Shown here: in pieces, positions 1 to 8,325 of the stretch
Numbering within the stretch: the stretch's first letter is position 1
Layout: each line of letters begins with the position of its first letter
Source: Bacillus sp. DNRA2
GTDB lineage: Bacteria; Bacillota; Bacilli; Bacillales; Cytobacillaceae
NCBI RefSeq assembly: GCF_012843265.1
Contig: NZ_JABAIT010000021.1
Coordinates: 1 to 64,000, forward strand
DNA: 64,000 nt
Direction of reading: 5' to 3'
Translations under genes and position numbers: made by a program
Notes under the pieces: model-generated
What the model was told of the DNA's origin: nothing
What the model saw: the letters and a program-made list of their open reading frames with translations, nothing else
Databases searched by the model: none

Positions 1-32
1 TGAACTAGAGTAATAAGAAAAAAATAAAGAAA

Positions 33-65
33 GGTGAAATTGAGCCAACTCAATTTCACCTTTTT
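33..65. terminator. Bidirectional terminator
   Basis: A perfect 12-bp stem (GGTGAAATTGAG / CTCAATTTCACC) with a CCAA loop is followed by five T on the plus strand. On the minus strand it is followed by a T-rich run. It can end the CPBP gene (minus) and whatever lies upstream of the window on the plus strand. Confidence 0.85.
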
Positions 66-97
66 CATTAATTGAAGCTAGTTATGTCCCAGCCTCT

Positions 98-709
98 TTA
101 TCGAAATGGCATAAGTACAAATAAAAACAAATCGTATATTAAATGTGAAACGATAACAAGCGGTATGCTTCGTCTCCATGCATAAAGCCATGACCAGCAT
201 AGTCCAGCAATAAATGCAGCAAACACCAGCATAAACTGTCCAGAATAAATGTGAACAGATGCATACAAGAGTGCTGATACTACGATACTGACGCCATTGG
301 AGGTAAAGCTAAGCAAACGCTTCTGAATGAAGCCGCGCCAAAATATTTCCTCGCCGGGAACGATGACTAAAATTAAGGCGAGATAGTGCCAAAACATATC
401 TGGTCCATAATACTTGTAAAGCTTGGTAATTTGCTTAGATCCTGGTATATGAGGAAGCTCGATTAATTGATTGCCAATCCAGAAAAGGAGATAAAGAAGA
501 GCTCCGGACAGGATTCCGGTAAATAGATATTTAAATAAAGATAGCTTGTCATCTAATTTATCTTTTGCAACGACAAAACAGATTAACAGCAGCATCGTTG
601 CAGTGAAAAAATACCAAAATACAGTTTTATCAGAAAATGTAAAGTACATTAATAAGTGCGCTAAGATGAAACCGCTAATAAAACGTAAATCAAGAGCAGA
701 TTTTATCAT
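98..709 (-). CDS. CPBP-family intramembrane metalloprotease/glutamic protease
   Basis: A 203-aa membrane protein of the CPBP (Abi/Rce1-like) family of intramembrane endopeptidases. Several hydrophobic segments are visible. The three family motifs are present: EExxxR (residues about 120-125, within PGEEIFWRGF), a histidine at about 153 (YASVHIYSG) and a C-terminal histidine at about 189 (VSHLIYD). Start chosen at 709 because GAGAGGGGGATATCA precedes this ATG at good distance; the frame extends upstream without a ribosome site. Monocistronic, ending at a bidirectional terminator. The substrate is unknown: bacterial members act in varied roles, including bacteriocin immunity and prenyl-protein-like processing, and the context does not discriminate. 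Confidence 0.88.
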   Translation of the reverse strand: MIKSALDLRFISGFILAHLLMYFTFSDKTVFWYFFTATMLLLICFVVAKDKLDDKLSLFKYLFTGILSGALLYLLFWIGNQLIELPHIPGSKQITKLYKYYGPDMFWHYLALILVIVPGEEIFWRGFIQKRLLSFTSNGVSIVVSALLYASVHIYSGQFMLVFAAFIAGLCWSWLYAWRRSIPLVIVSHLIYDLFLFVLMPFR

Positions 710-823
710 TGATATCCCCCTCTCTAAACTAATTTTCTTTATTTTAACAAACTCCCCTTTAATTATGTACATAAAATCTGCCTAATTTGTCAATTGTTAT
801 ATGTATTAGACGAAATAAAAAAA

Positions 824-871
824 TAAGCCGCCCTACAAATAGCAGAGCAGCTGCCTTTTATAGGACGGCTT
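824..871 (-). terminator. Terminator of ykvS
   Basis: A long hairpin pairs AAGCCGTCCTATAAA with TTTGTAGGGCGGCTTA on the minus strand, followed by a T-run reading into 823-817. The stem overlaps the last codons of ykvS. Confidence 0.75.
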
Positions 872-1046
872 CTTTAATAACTCGATAGTTTTTATGATTA
901 ACAACAGTTCTTTGATCAAGTTCGAGATCACGATAATTATTCATGTAAGTTAAATCGACGATTACTGAATTCTCATTAACTTTTTCAACAATTCCCTGTA
1001 ACCCGTCTCTAAATTCGATGACATTGCCCACTTTTGCTCTCTTCAA
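858..1046 (-). CDS. ykvS: YkvS-like DUF2187 protein
   Basis: A 62-aa protein closely resembling B. subtilis YkvS (DUF2187), recognised by KVGNVIEFRDGLQGIVEKVN and the C-terminal VVNHKNYRVI. The fold is probably a small beta-barrel, KOW/SH3-like judging from the alternating pattern, but the molecular role is unknown. The start is TTG, preceded by GGGAGAGAGATAAT. It lies upstream of the pts genes in both B. subtilis and here, which supports the assignment. Monocistronic; the terminator stem overlaps the 3' end. Confidence 0.88.
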   Translation of the reverse strand: MKRAKVGNVIEFRDGLQGIVEKVNENSVIVDLTYMNNYRDLELDQRTVVNHKNYRVIKEAVL

Positions 1047-1348
1047 ATTATCTCTCTCCCTTGTCTTTAAATTTATGTTACTTAACAGTTTGCACTACTT
1101 TTCGTGTTTCGTAAATAATTTTCAAGGAATTTTCAGGTATTTTTTTGGTGATATTTTGAAATTCGACAAGATTATTGTTCGTTAGTCAAACTTCAACATT
1201 TTTTATTTTTTTGCAAATTTTGTATGAAAGTTTACAATCATGAAGGATAGACAACTCCGCATTTTTTTTATAAGCTAATTAAAAATATATCGAAGAAAAA
1301 CATAGACAGCTAACGTGCTGGAACATAGGATTGGGTGAAGAATAAACC
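1047..1348. other. Gene-free AT-rich spacer between divergent genes
   Basis: About 300 bp with many short T and A runs. It must hold the promoters of ykvS (minus) and of the 64-aa ORF (plus), but I see no promoter pair strong enough to place, and no repeat or hairpin of note. Confidence 0.5.
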
Positions 1349-1543
1349 ATGAATGATGAATTAATACGTGAACAATTGGAAAAACTTAAAAATAAAGAAT
1401 TACATGAATTTTACGTTAAACAGGATGAGTTTCTTGCTGTTCGAAAGATAGTGGTTGACCGTGAAGATTTTAAACATTTTCGGGGAGTTGCGTTACGAGG
1501 TGGAGATGTCGTTTATCAATACTCAGATGAACCTAGGAGTTGA
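1349..1543 (+). CDS. Hypothetical 64-aa protein
   Basis: Not recognised. The predicted product is 64 aa, charged, with an N-terminal helix-like segment (MNDELIREQLEKLKNKELHEFYV) interrupted by no membrane segment or cysteine. GGGTGAAG lies 8 nt before the ATG and is a modest ribosome site. It stands alone, followed 143 nt later by the Spo0E-like gene, with no terminator between, so the two could be co-transcribed. Its length and coding-like composition support a real gene, but nothing gives a function. Confidence 0.55.
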   Translation: MNDELIREQLEKLKNKELHEFYVKQDEFLAVRKIVVDREDFKHFRGVALRGGDVVYQYSDEPRS

Positions 1544-1686
1544 GTTACCCAGAATTTGTAACCTTTCTATTATATATGTGAATAAGTGAGTAATTTTACA
1601 TAATATTTTGATTAGTGTGACAAAATACCTATTTTTTGTTATGATATAGGTGTAAAATATAACTAAAATCCTATGAGGTGACAAAT

Positions 1687-1860
1687 ATGAATTTGTTAAA
1701 AACTCGTGAGGAGCTATTATTCTTAATTGAAAATAAGCGCGTGGAAATGGTTTTGGAGGCAGAAAGATCAGGATTACTTAGCCATCAAACCTTAAAACGA
1801 AGTAAAGAGCTGGACGAACTCCTCAATTTGCATAATCAACTAACAGAAATCTCAAACTAA
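1687..1860 (+). CDS. Spo0E-like aspartyl-phosphate phosphatase
   Basis: A 57-aa helical protein with the Spo0E-family pattern: two helices, the second carrying SKELDELLNLH, equivalent to the conserved SQELDxLI motif. Family members (Spo0E, YisI, YnzD) dephosphorylate Spo0A~P and delay sporulation. Which response regulator this one acts on cannot be told. GAGGTGACAAAT directly precedes the ATG at 1687; an in-frame GTG inside that Shine-Dalgarno is not the start. A terminator follows at 1878. Confidence 0.8.
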   Translation: MNLLKTREELLFLIENKRVEMVLEAERSGLLSHQTLKRSKELDELLNLHNQLTEISN

Positions 1861-1877
1861 CTTAACATAAATCTTTT

Positions 1878-1906
1878 AAAGTGTTATTTTCATATAACAC
1901 TTTTTA
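1878..1906 (+). terminator. Terminator of Spo0E-like gene
   Basis: A 10-bp stem AAAGTGTTAT / ATAACACTTT with a 6-nt loop, followed by a T-rich tract. Confidence 0.8.
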
Positions 1907-1923
1907 TTTTGTTTTATTTTGGT

Positions 1924-1952
1924 AATAAAACGCTTTCTGTAAACGGTTTATA
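1924..1952 (+). promoter_or_regulatory. Two degenerate cre-like motifs upstream of ptsHI
   Basis: Two adjacent CG-centred motifs, 1924-1938 (AATAAAACGCTTTCT) and 1938-1952 (TGTAAACGGTTTATA), each resemble the CcpA consensus WTGNAANCGNWNNCW with about two or more mismatches. They lie upstream of the proposed -35, a position used for CcpA activation elsewhere in Bacillus. Weak evidence only. Confidence 0.3.
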
Positions 1953-1992
1953 GAGTGAATATTGAATATTCAATAAAAAAGTGGCTTTTTTA

Positions 1993-2022
1993 TTGTCGAA
2001 CCGCCTTAAAAAATGCTATATT
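1993..2022 (+). promoter_or_regulatory. Candidate sigma-A promoter of ptsHI
   Basis: TTGTCG and TATATT are separated by 18 bp, about 245 bp upstream of ptsH. A perfect 10-bp inverted repeat (CAATAAAAAA at 1971-1980, TTTTTTATTG at 1986-1995) overlaps the -35. The long leader has a 7-bp stem (GTTTGGA near 2099, TCCAAAC near 2129) followed by a T-rich tract, which could act as an attenuator. Confidence 0.45.
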
Positions 2023-2266
2023 CTTTGAAGGAAAGTGGTCAGTCTAACAACAGAAATATAATTCTAATATTAAATAATTTGTACATGAATAACTAAAGGT
2101 TTGGAAAAAATAAAACATGTTATAGATATCCAAACTTGCTTTTATTTTTAGTTTTGTTTTGTTTTGGCAGGATTGTCTGACATGCGGTTGTTGTTAATGG
2201 TTGAACACATTTTCCTCAACAACACAAATCCACTATATTTTTATGCGGAAAAGGAGTAGGATGACA

Positions 2267-2533
2267 ATGGTTGAAAAACAATATAAGGTTATCGCAGAAA
2301 CAGGAATTCATGCACGTCCGGCTACACTTTTAGTTCAAACAGCAAGCCGTTTCAGTTCAGATATTCAGCTTGAGTATAAAGAGAAAAAGGTTAATTTAAA
2401 ATCGATTATGGGTGTTATGTCACTAGGAATCGGTCAAGGTGCAGAATTTAAAATTATCGTTGATGGCAGCGATGAGCACGAAGCTTTGCAAGGTTTAGAA
2501 GAAACATTAACAAAAGAAGGACTTGCACAATAA
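2267..2533 (+). CDS. ptsH: Phosphocarrier protein HPr
   Basis: General PTS phosphocarrier, 88 aa. It passes phosphate from enzyme I to sugar-specific EIIA domains on His15 (GIHARPA). As the HprK target Ser46 (LKSIMGVM) it is corepressor for CcpA. Start set at ATG 2267: it places the two phosphorylation sites at exactly 15 and 46, and AAGGAG ends 10 nt upstream; the in-frame ATG 6 nt earlier is too close to that Shine-Dalgarno. The stop codon overlaps the ptsI start (TAATG). In B. subtilis the operon begins with ptsG; here no glucose permease gene lies within the 2 kb upstream. Confidence 0.97.
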   Translation: MVEKQYKVIAETGIHARPATLLVQTASRFSSDIQLEYKEKKVNLKSIMGVMSLGIGQGAEFKIIVDGSDEHEALQGLEETLTKEGLAQ

Positions 2534-4245
2534 TGAATGTATTAATGGGAATCGCAGCGTCAAGTGGGATTGCAATAGCAAAGGCTTATCGTTTAGTTGA
2601 ACCAGATTTATCATTTGAAAAGAAGACTGTTTCTAATGTGGACCAAGAGGTAGAACGTTTTCGGGCAGCTTTAACTAAAGCAAAGGAAGAGCTAGGTGAT
2701 ATTCGTGACCGTGCCAACCGTGAGCTTGGGGCGGATAAAGCAGCAATTTTTGATGCACATCTTTTGGTCTTAAGCGACCCCGAATTAGTTGGCCCAATTG
2801 AAGATAGCATTAAAAATGAAAAAGTGAATGCAGAAGTAGCTTTAAAAAATACTGCTGATATGTTCATTATGATGTTTGAGCAAATGGATAATGAATATAT
2901 GAAGGAACGTGCCGCTGATATTCGCGACGTAACAAAACGCGTATTGGCGCATCTTCTCGGTGCAGTACTTGTTAACCCAAGTATGATTTCAGAAGAAGTA
3001 ATCATTGTAGCGGAGGACCTAACACCGTCTGATACGGCTCAATTAAACCGCCAATATGTGAAAGGTTTCACGACTGATATTGGTGGTAGAACTTCTCATT
3101 CAGCGATTATGGCTCGCTCGATGGAAATTCCAGCTGTTGTTGGAACAAAAACGGCGACACAAACTATCAATAATGGTGATTTAGTCATTGTCGATGGTTT
3201 AAGCGGTGAAGTTCATATTAACCCTTCTGAAGAAACGGTTAAGCAATTCGAACAAAAAGCTGCTGAATTTGAAACACAAAAAGCCGAATGGGCGAAATTA
3301 GTAAACGAGGCAACAGTATCAGTTGACGGTCATCATGTAGAATTGGCTGCCAACATCGGAACTCCAAATGATTTAGTTGGTGTTGTCAACAATGGTGGTG
3401 AAGCAGTCGGTCTTTACCGTACTGAATTCCTATATATGGGCCGAGATACCTTGCCAACTGAAGAAGAGCAATATACCGCCTATAAAGCTGTACTAGAAGG
3501 AATGAACGGAAAGCCAGTTGTCGTTCGGACCCTAGATATTGGTGGGGATAAGGAACTTCCATACTTACATTTACCAAAGGAAATGAATCCGTTCCTTGGT
3601 TTCCGTGCCATTCGTTTATGTCTTGAGGAGCAAGGAATGTTCCGGACACAATTACGTGCATTATTGCGTGCTAGCACTGCTGGAAATTTAAAAATTATGT
3701 TTCCAATGATCGCGACACTTGATGAATTCCGTCAAGCGAAGGCTGTTCTGCTTGAAGAAAAGCAAAAGTTGGTTTCGGAAGGTGTAGCGGTTTCGGATTC
3801 AATCGAAGTTGGAATTATGGTTGAAATTCCATCAACGGCTGTTCTTGCTGATTTATTTGCTAAGGAAGTTGATTTCTTCAGCATCGGTACGAATGATTTG
3901 ATTCAATACACGATGGCAGCTGACCGGATGAATGAGCGTGTGTCATACCTTTACCAACCATACAGCCCATCGATTCTTCGTTTAATTAAGATGGTTATCG
4001 ATGCAGCTCATAAAGAAGGTAAGTGGACAGGTATGTGCGGTGAAATGGCTGGAGACGAAACCGCTATTCCACTTTTACTTGGCTTAGGTTTAGATGAATT
4101 TTCAATGAGTGCAACATCAATCTTAAAAGCACGTTCATTGATCAAACGTCTAAACAAGTCTGATATGGAAAAATTAGCTGCAGAAGTACTGAACATGAAT
4201 ACAACTGCAGAGGTTGTCGCAGCAGTAGAAACAGCTACAAAATAA
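2533..4245 (+). CDS. ptsI: PTS enzyme I (PEP-protein phosphotransferase)
   Basis: A 570-aa cytosolic enzyme, the same length as the B. subtilis protein, that transfers phosphate from phosphoenolpyruvate to HPr. Domains: N-terminal HPr-binding/phosphohistidine region with the active His in [13 protein letters not shown] (about residue 190), and the C-terminal PEP-binding barrel with the signature [18 protein letters not shown] and catalytic Cys in GMCGEMAGD. Translationally coupled to ptsH by a one-base overlap, and ending at a strong terminator. Confidence 0.98.
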   Translation: MNVLMGIAASSGIAIAKAYRLVEPDLSFEKKTVSNVDQEVERFRAALTKAKEELGDIRDRANRELGADKAAIFDAHLLVLSDPELVGPIEDSIKNEKVNAEVALKNTADMFIMMFEQMDNEYMKERAADIRDVTKRVLAHLLGAVLVNPSMISEEVIIVAEDLTPSDTAQLNRQYVKGFTTDIGGRTSHSAIMARSMEIPAVVGTKTATQTINNGDLVIVDGLSGEVHINPSEETVKQFEQKAAEFETQKAEWAKLVNEATVSVDGHHVELAANIGTPNDLVGVVNNGGEAVGLYRTEFLYMGRDTLPTEEEQYTAYKAVLEGMNGKPVVVRTLDIGGDKELPYLHLPKEMNPFLGFRAIRLCLEEQGMFRTQLRALLRASTAGNLKIMFPMIATLDEFRQAKAVLLEEKQKLVSEGVAVSDSIEVGIMVEIPSTAVLADLFAKEVDFFSIGTNDLIQYTMAADRMNERVSYLYQPYSPSILRLIKMVIDAAHKEGKWTGMCGEMAGDETAIPLLLGLGLDEFSMSATSILKARSLIKRLNKSDMEKLAAEVLNMNTTAEVVAAVETATK

Positions 4246-4261
4246 TCTTGATTTTTTTATG

Positions 4262-4293
4262 AAAAAGCCGATTTCTGTGGAAATCGGCTTTTT
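4262..4293 (+). terminator. Terminator of ptsHI
   Basis: Stem AAAAAGCCGATTTC / GAAATCGGCTTTTT, loop TGTG, T-run at the end. Confidence 0.92.
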
Positions 4294-4389
4294 GTGTATG
4301 GAATATACTGTCATGAGCGCGCTTTCTCATTTTCCTAATACATAAGAAACTGATAAAATGTTCTTATTACTTGAAAGCGAGGGGAAAAC

Positions 4390-5265
4390 ATGTTTAAACA
4401 AGACAACACCGTAATTGGATTTATAGGCATAGGAGTAATGGGGAAAAGCATTGCTGGACATTTATTGAGTGCTGGTTTTCCGGTAATGGTTTATACAAGA
4501 ACGAAAGCGAAAGCGGAAGATCTACTTGCTAAAGGGTCAACATGGGCGCAAACGCCAAAAGAAATCGCTGAAGCAGCAAATGTCATTTTCACGATGGTCG
4601 GTTTACCGTCCGACGTTGAAGAAGTATATTTTGGCGAAAATGGCTTAATTCCAAATGCAAAAGAAAATACATATTTAGTTGATATGACGACATCTACTCC
4701 ATCGCTAGCGGTAAAAATTTATCATGCTGCAAAAGAACAAGGAATTCATGCAATTGATGCTCCAGTTTCTGGTGGTGATATCGGTGCCCGTGATGGGAAA
4801 CTATCCATTATGGTTGGTGGAGACGAGTCTGATTTTATAGAGATTGAGCCTCTATTACAGAAGTTTGGTACGAATATTGTATATCAAGGCCAAGCTGGTG
4901 CTGGTCAACATACGAAAATGTGCAATCAAATTACGATTGCATCTAATATGATTGGTGTGAGCGAGGCATTGGTTTATGCAAAAAACGCCGGACTTGATCC
5001 AGAAAAGGTATTGAAGAGTATCACATCAGGTGCAGCTGGTAGTTGGTCGTTGACGAACTTGGGGCCGCGCATGATAAGCGGAGATTTTGAACCTGGCTTT
5101 TATATTAAGCATTTTATTAAAGATATGAAAATAGCTCTTGAAGAAGCCGAAGCAATGGATATCAACTTGCCAGGGCTAGCATTGGCTAAATCCTTGTACC
5201 AGCAATTGGCTGATGAGGGAGAAGAAAACAGCGGAACCCAAGCGTTATATAAATATTGGAACTAA
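4390..5265 (+). CDS. ykwC: NAD(P)-dependent beta-hydroxyacid dehydrogenase (YkwC)
   Basis: A 291-aa member of the 3-hydroxyisobutyrate dehydrogenase family. The N-terminal Rossmann motif is FIGIGVMGKSIAGHL; the substrate-binding signature DAPVSGGDIGARDGKLSIMV follows in the middle; the catalytic Lys lies in TKMCNQITIA. It reduces or oxidises a small 3-hydroxyacid, such as 3-hydroxyisobutyrate, tartronate semialdehyde or succinic semialdehyde; the true substrate cannot be read from sequence. It follows ptsHI as in B. subtilis. GAGGGG precedes the ATG. There is no terminator directly after the stop: a full-length dispersed repeat begins 16 bp downstream. Confidence 0.9.
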   Translation: MFKQDNTVIGFIGIGVMGKSIAGHLLSAGFPVMVYTRTKAKAEDLLAKGSTWAQTPKEIAEAANVIFTMVGLPSDVEEVYFGENGLIPNAKENTYLVDMTTSTPSLAVKIYHAAKEQGIHAIDAPVSGGDIGARDGKLSIMVGGDESDFIEIEPLLQKFGTNIVYQGQAGAGQHTKMCNQITIASNMIGVSEALVYAKNAGLDPEKVLKSITSGAAGSWSLTNLGPRMISGDFEPGFYIKHFIKDMKIALEEAEAMDINLPGLALAKSLYQQLADEGEENSGTQALYKYWN

Positions 5266-5281
5266 AGTTCTTTATCTAAGT

Positions 5282-5455
5282 CTGTGTTAAAGCTTAGTGT
5301 TGATTTTATGCAAGTTGATTGGAGCGGAAGGCACGAAGACTCCTGCGGGAGTAGCTTGTATGGGAGACCCCGCAGGCGCGAGTGCGGGGTCTCCCAACTA
5401 GCCCCGCGGAAAGCGAAGTGCCTGCAGCGGAAATCAACATTCATGTTTAACCTAG
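5282..5455 (+). repeat. Dispersed cloverleaf-like element, copy A (long form)
   Basis: About 174 bp, plus orientation, beginning TGTGTTAAAGC and ending near TTTAAC. The core 5314-5438 opens GTTGATTGGAGCGG and closes CAGCGGAAATCAAC. Inside are GGCAC/GTGCC closing pairs, a hairpin ACTCC-TGCG-GGAGT (5339-5352), a perfect 12-bp arm GGGAGACCCCGC / GCGGGGTCTCCC (5362-5373, 5384-5395) and CGC-GGAAA-GCG. It lies between ykwC and the 60-aa gene with no terminator before it, so it is probably transcribed from ykwC. Confidence 0.9.
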
Positions 5456-5533
5456 CCTTACCTAAAGATGCCATGAATGAATCCTTCTAAAAAATCGAAA
5501 ATAACTATGTACGATTATGAAGGAGGAAGAATC

Positions 5534-5716
5534 ATGGCGAAACGAACAAAAAAGAATGATCCAGAACAGAAAAATAAAAAAGGTTTTGACTCTGCCGTGT
5601 TGAATGCAGAATTTGCTCATGAAATGGGCAGCGCTGCGGCTAATAAGATTCATCACGATAAGGCAAAAAAAGAAAAAGCGCCAAAAAATAACGGTCAATA
5701 CCACGGTATTAAATAG
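5534..5716 (+). CDS. Small lysine-rich hypothetical protein (60 aa)
   Basis: A 60-aa basic protein (many Lys, few hydrophobics), with no membrane segment. The middle stretch LNAEFAHEMGSAAANKIHHD resembles the AEFA-containing segment of gamma-type small acid-soluble spore proteins, but similarity is too short to assign that family. Start at ATG 5534 because AAGGAGGAAGAATC precedes it; the frame is open further upstream without a ribosome site. Ends before an inverted repeat shared with convergent patA. Confidence 0.6.
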   Translation: MAKRTKKNDPEQKNKKGFDSAVLNAEFAHEMGSAAANKIHHDKAKKEKAPKNNGQYHGIK

Positions 5717-5734
5717 ATCAGGAATCCAATAGTA

Positions 5735-5763
5735 AAAGGGACAGACAATCGCGTCTGTCCCTT
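5735..5763. terminator. Hairpin between convergent genes
   Basis: An 11-bp stem AAGGGACAGAC / GTCTGTCCCTT with loop AATCGC. The T-run is short on both strands, so termination efficiency is uncertain, but its position between convergent 3' ends fits a bidirectional terminator. Confidence 0.6.
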
Positions 5764-5783
5764 AACTAGTCATCATTCGTAAC

Positions 5784-6935
5784 TTATAAATACTCTTTCA
5801 GATATGATTCCAAACGATTTAGTGCTTCTTCAAGTGTTGCTTCTGAATAGGCATAAGAAATTCGGAAATATCCCTCACCATATTGACTGAAGGCACTTCC
5901 TGGCACACAAGCTAACCCGACCTTTTCTACTAGAGAGAGGCAGAATTCAAATGAATTAAGCGAGGTATTTGGCATTTTTACAAAGAAATAAAAGGCGCCA
6001 TCAGGTTTGATGACATCGAGATTCATGGCAACGAGCCGCTCATATACATAATCCCGACGCTTTAAGTATTCTTTTTTCATCGGCAAAGCATCATCAATCC
6101 CAGTTGTTAATGCTTCTAAAGCGGCCATTTGCGATACTGAGCTCGCACAGGTTACATTGTATTGATGTACTTTTAACATATGCTTAGCGATATTTTCAGG
6201 GGCAAATACCATCCCAATACGCCAGCCTGTCATCGAATGAGATTTGGACAAACCGTTTATCACAATCGTCTGTTCTTTGATAAAGCTCGCAATCGAGACG
6301 TGTTCACGTTCAAATGATAATTCACTATAGATCTCATCTGCAAGAATGAAAATATCCCGTCCTTTGACAAGCGCTGCAATTTCTTGTAATTCCGCTCGAG
6401 TTAAGCTCACTCCCGTTGGATTAGAAGGATATGGTAAAATAATACAACGAGTTTGCTCAGTTATGTATGATTTAACAACAGCAGCTGTCATTCTAAATTG
6501 GTGCTCACGAAGGTCGACATAAACTGGTTTCGCACCGCAAAGGTGAATGATTGGCTCATAGCCCGGATAAACAGGACCAGGTAAAATTACTTCGGTTCCT
6601 TCTGATAAGATGGTTCGTAGTGCTATATCGATTGCTTCACTGGCACCTGTAGTAATAATGACCTCAGATTCAGGTTGATAATCCATGCTATATTTCTTTT
6701 TATAAAAATCAGCTGCAGCTTTACGAAGTGAAATCATTCCTGCATTATGGGTGTAAGAAGTAAAATTTTCATCAATCGCTTGTTTCGCTGCTTCCTTAAC
6801 ATGTATTGGGGTAGGGAAATCAGGCTGACCAATCGTTAACGAAATCATATCCTTCGTATCAGCGACCATATTAAAAAATTTACGGATACCGGATATTTCA
6901 ATTTCCTGGACTTTTTGATTAATTAAATGTTCCAC
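5784..6935 (-). CDS. patA: Aminotransferase A (N-acetyl-LL-diaminopimelate aminotransferase)
   Basis: A 383-aa class I/II PLP-dependent aminotransferase. The PLP lysine lies in NGLSKSHSMTGWRIG, the cofactor-binding DEIYSELSF and PYPSNPTGV segments precede it, and GYFRISYA carries the substrate-carboxylate Arg. In B. subtilis PatA catalyses the aminotransferase step of the acetyl branch of meso-diaminopimelate synthesis; the acetyltransferase (dapH) and deacetylase (dapL) are 13 kb away in this window. GTG start, with GGAAGGATG upstream. B. subtilis PatA is about ten residues longer. Confidence 0.9.
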   Translation of the reverse strand: MEHLINQKVQEIEISGIRKFFNMVADTKDMISLTIGQPDFPTPIHVKEAAKQAIDENFTSYTHNAGMISLRKAAADFYKKKYSMDYQPESEVIITTGASEAIDIALRTILSEGTEVILPGPVYPGYEPIIHLCGAKPVYVDLREHQFRMTAAVVKSYITEQTRCIILPYPSNPTGVSLTRAELQEIAALVKGRDIFILADEIYSELSFEREHVSIASFIKEQTIVINGLSKSHSMTGWRIGMVFAPENIAKHMLKVHQYNVTCASSVSQMAALEALTTGIDDALPMKKEYLKRRDYVYERLVAMNLDVIKPDGAFYFFVKMPNTSLNSFEFCLSLVEKVGLACVPGSAFSQYGEGYFRISYAYSEATLEEALNRLESYLKEYL

Positions 6936-7064
6936 TATTATTCATCCTTCCAAATACTATTACATCATTTTAACATGTAATAACGATTCATTAAATTTAT
7001 CATAAACAAAAAAAGTCTGGAAAACAAAAATATTCGCAATAGGTGCAGAATGGGGGAGAAGCCA

Positions 7065-8060
7065 ATGATCCGGATTTGTGCAATTAGAGATAACGGAGAG
7101 TTTCTAATGGATGTAAAGCTTAAAGAACTTAAAAATAAGCAAATTAAATGGTATTGGATCGATTTTATTAATCCGACTAGTGAAGAATCCAAACTTTTAT
7201 CTAGTTACTTTAAATTTCATCCATTACCTGTAGAAGATTGCTTAGACGAGTTTATCCAGCGTCCTAAAGTTGATTTTTACGAAGGCTATAACTTTTTAGT
7301 TTTACACGCGATCCATCAGGAAAATTTATCTCCATATGAAGTGGATGTTTTTGTAAGCGAGCAGTTTATTGTCACTTACCAACAAAAAACAATTCGAAAT
7401 CTGAATAATTTATGGGAGCGCATTCGTAAGGATGAGGGTTTTAGAGAAGGTCCTTATTATGTTCTCCATGCAGTTGTTGATAGTCTGGTTGATGATTATT
7501 TTCCGCCAGTCTATCGGCTTGAAGATCAAATAAATTCAATTGAGGATAACACTGATAACGAAAGCATCCATAATTTAATTGAAAGGCTCTTTGATATTCG
7601 AGCAGACTTATCAAGATTAAGACGAACCGTCGTTCCAATGAGTGACCTGTTGTATCGCATTGTTCATTCCGAGCGCCTTAGTCATTTGAAGGAACACCGG
7701 CATTATTTTGATGATGTATACGATCATCTTTTAAAGCTCAGTGAAATGCTGGAATCATATCGTGATTTTTCATCCGATATTCGAGATAGTTACTTATCGG
7801 TTAATTCAAATACGATGAATAGCATTATGATGACACTTACGGTGATTACGACCATTTTTATGCCACTAACTTTTATTGCCGGAATTTATGGGATGAATTT
7901 TGAGTACATGCCTGAGCTACATTGGCATTATGGTTATTTTATCGTATTGGGATTTATGGGAGCTATTGCGTTGTTCATGTTCTTTTATTTTCAAGCAAAA
8001 GGTTGGTTTAAGCTTGGGAGAATGCGTGAACGCAAGAAACGAAAAATCAATATTCGTTAG
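7065..8060 (+). CDS. CorA-family divalent cation (Mg2+) channel
   Basis: A 331-aa CorA-type protein: a long cytoplasmic alpha/beta and helical N-terminal part, then two C-terminal membrane helices. The first ends with the selectivity motif YGMNFEYMPEL (GMN), followed by a basic tail (GRMRERKKRKINIR). Members conduct Mg2+ and sometimes Co2+/Ni2+. It resembles B. subtilis YfjQ in its N-terminal MIRICA. GGGGGAGAAGCCA precedes the ATG at 7065, so the upstream in-frame ATG at 7050, which lies before that Shine-Dalgarno, is not used. It begins divergently from patA. Confidence 0.88.
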   Translation: MIRICAIRDNGEFLMDVKLKELKNKQIKWYWIDFINPTSEESKLLSSYFKFHPLPVEDCLDEFIQRPKVDFYEGYNFLVLHAIHQENLSPYEVDVFVSEQFIVTYQQKTIRNLNNLWERIRKDEGFREGPYYVLHAVVDSLVDDYFPPVYRLEDQINSIEDNTDNESIHNLIERLFDIRADLSRLRRTVVPMSDLLYRIVHSERLSHLKEHRHYFDDVYDHLLKLSEMLESYRDFSSDIRDSYLSVNSNTMNSIMMTLTVITTIFMPLTFIAGIYGMNFEYMPELHWHYGYFIVLGFMGAIALFMFFYFQAKGWFKLGRMRERKKRKINIR

Positions 8061-8072
8061 AGGCTAATCTGA

Positions 8073-8106
8073 CAAAAAAGGATGACTTCTTGGGTAAGTC
8101 ATCCTT
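8073..8106 (-). terminator. Terminator of the 67-aa gene (possibly bidirectional)
   Basis: An 11-bp stem AAGGATGACTT / AAGTCATCCTT, loop CTTGGGT, with a TTTTTT run on the minus strand. It may also stop transcripts of the convergent CorA gene. Confidence 0.82.
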
Positions 8107-8121
8107 GTACATTCTGTTAAA

Positions 8122-8325
8122 TTAGTATCCGTATTCCCAATCTACCTCTGCTTCGTGCCATAACACTGGAGAAACTTCACCAAAATCAACCCTATTGTTA
8201 TCGAGCTCGCAGTTGCAGTGATTGCATCCACATTGCCCCTTCAGTGTTTCGTAAACCTTATGATCAACATTTTCGATAAAAATCACCTTTTGATTAGGTT
8301 GATAAAGAATGGCAGTTCCTTTCAT
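8122..8325 (-). CDS. Hypothetical protein with CGCNHCNC cysteine cluster
   Basis: A 67-aa acidic protein with no membrane segment. Four cysteines and one histidine are packed in QCGCNHCNCE (residues about 31-40), suggesting metal or Fe-S/zinc binding. The C terminus is rich in Trp/Tyr/Glu (WHEAEVDWEYGY). GGGGAGAGATTTTTC precedes the ATG. I do not recognise a family. It is a single gene convergent to the CorA-type channel. Confidence 0.65.
   Translation of the reverse strand: MKGTAILYQPNQKVIFIENVDHKVYETLKGQCGCNHCNCELDNNRVDFGEVSPVLWHEAEVDWEYGY

Noticed and set aside
1-32. Possible end of an upstream gene
   Set aside because: Too short to recognise; only the shared terminator at 33-65 suggests a plus-strand gene before the window.
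2586-3005. Long minus-strand open frame (139 codons) inside ptsI
   Set aside because: It is antisense to a clear, full-length ptsI, lacks a ribosome site and has a composition expected from the reverse of Bacillus codon usage.
5735-5763. AAGGGACAGAC inverted repeat as a mobile repeat family member
   Set aside because: Only one copy was seen in this window, and its position between convergent genes is fully explained as a terminator.
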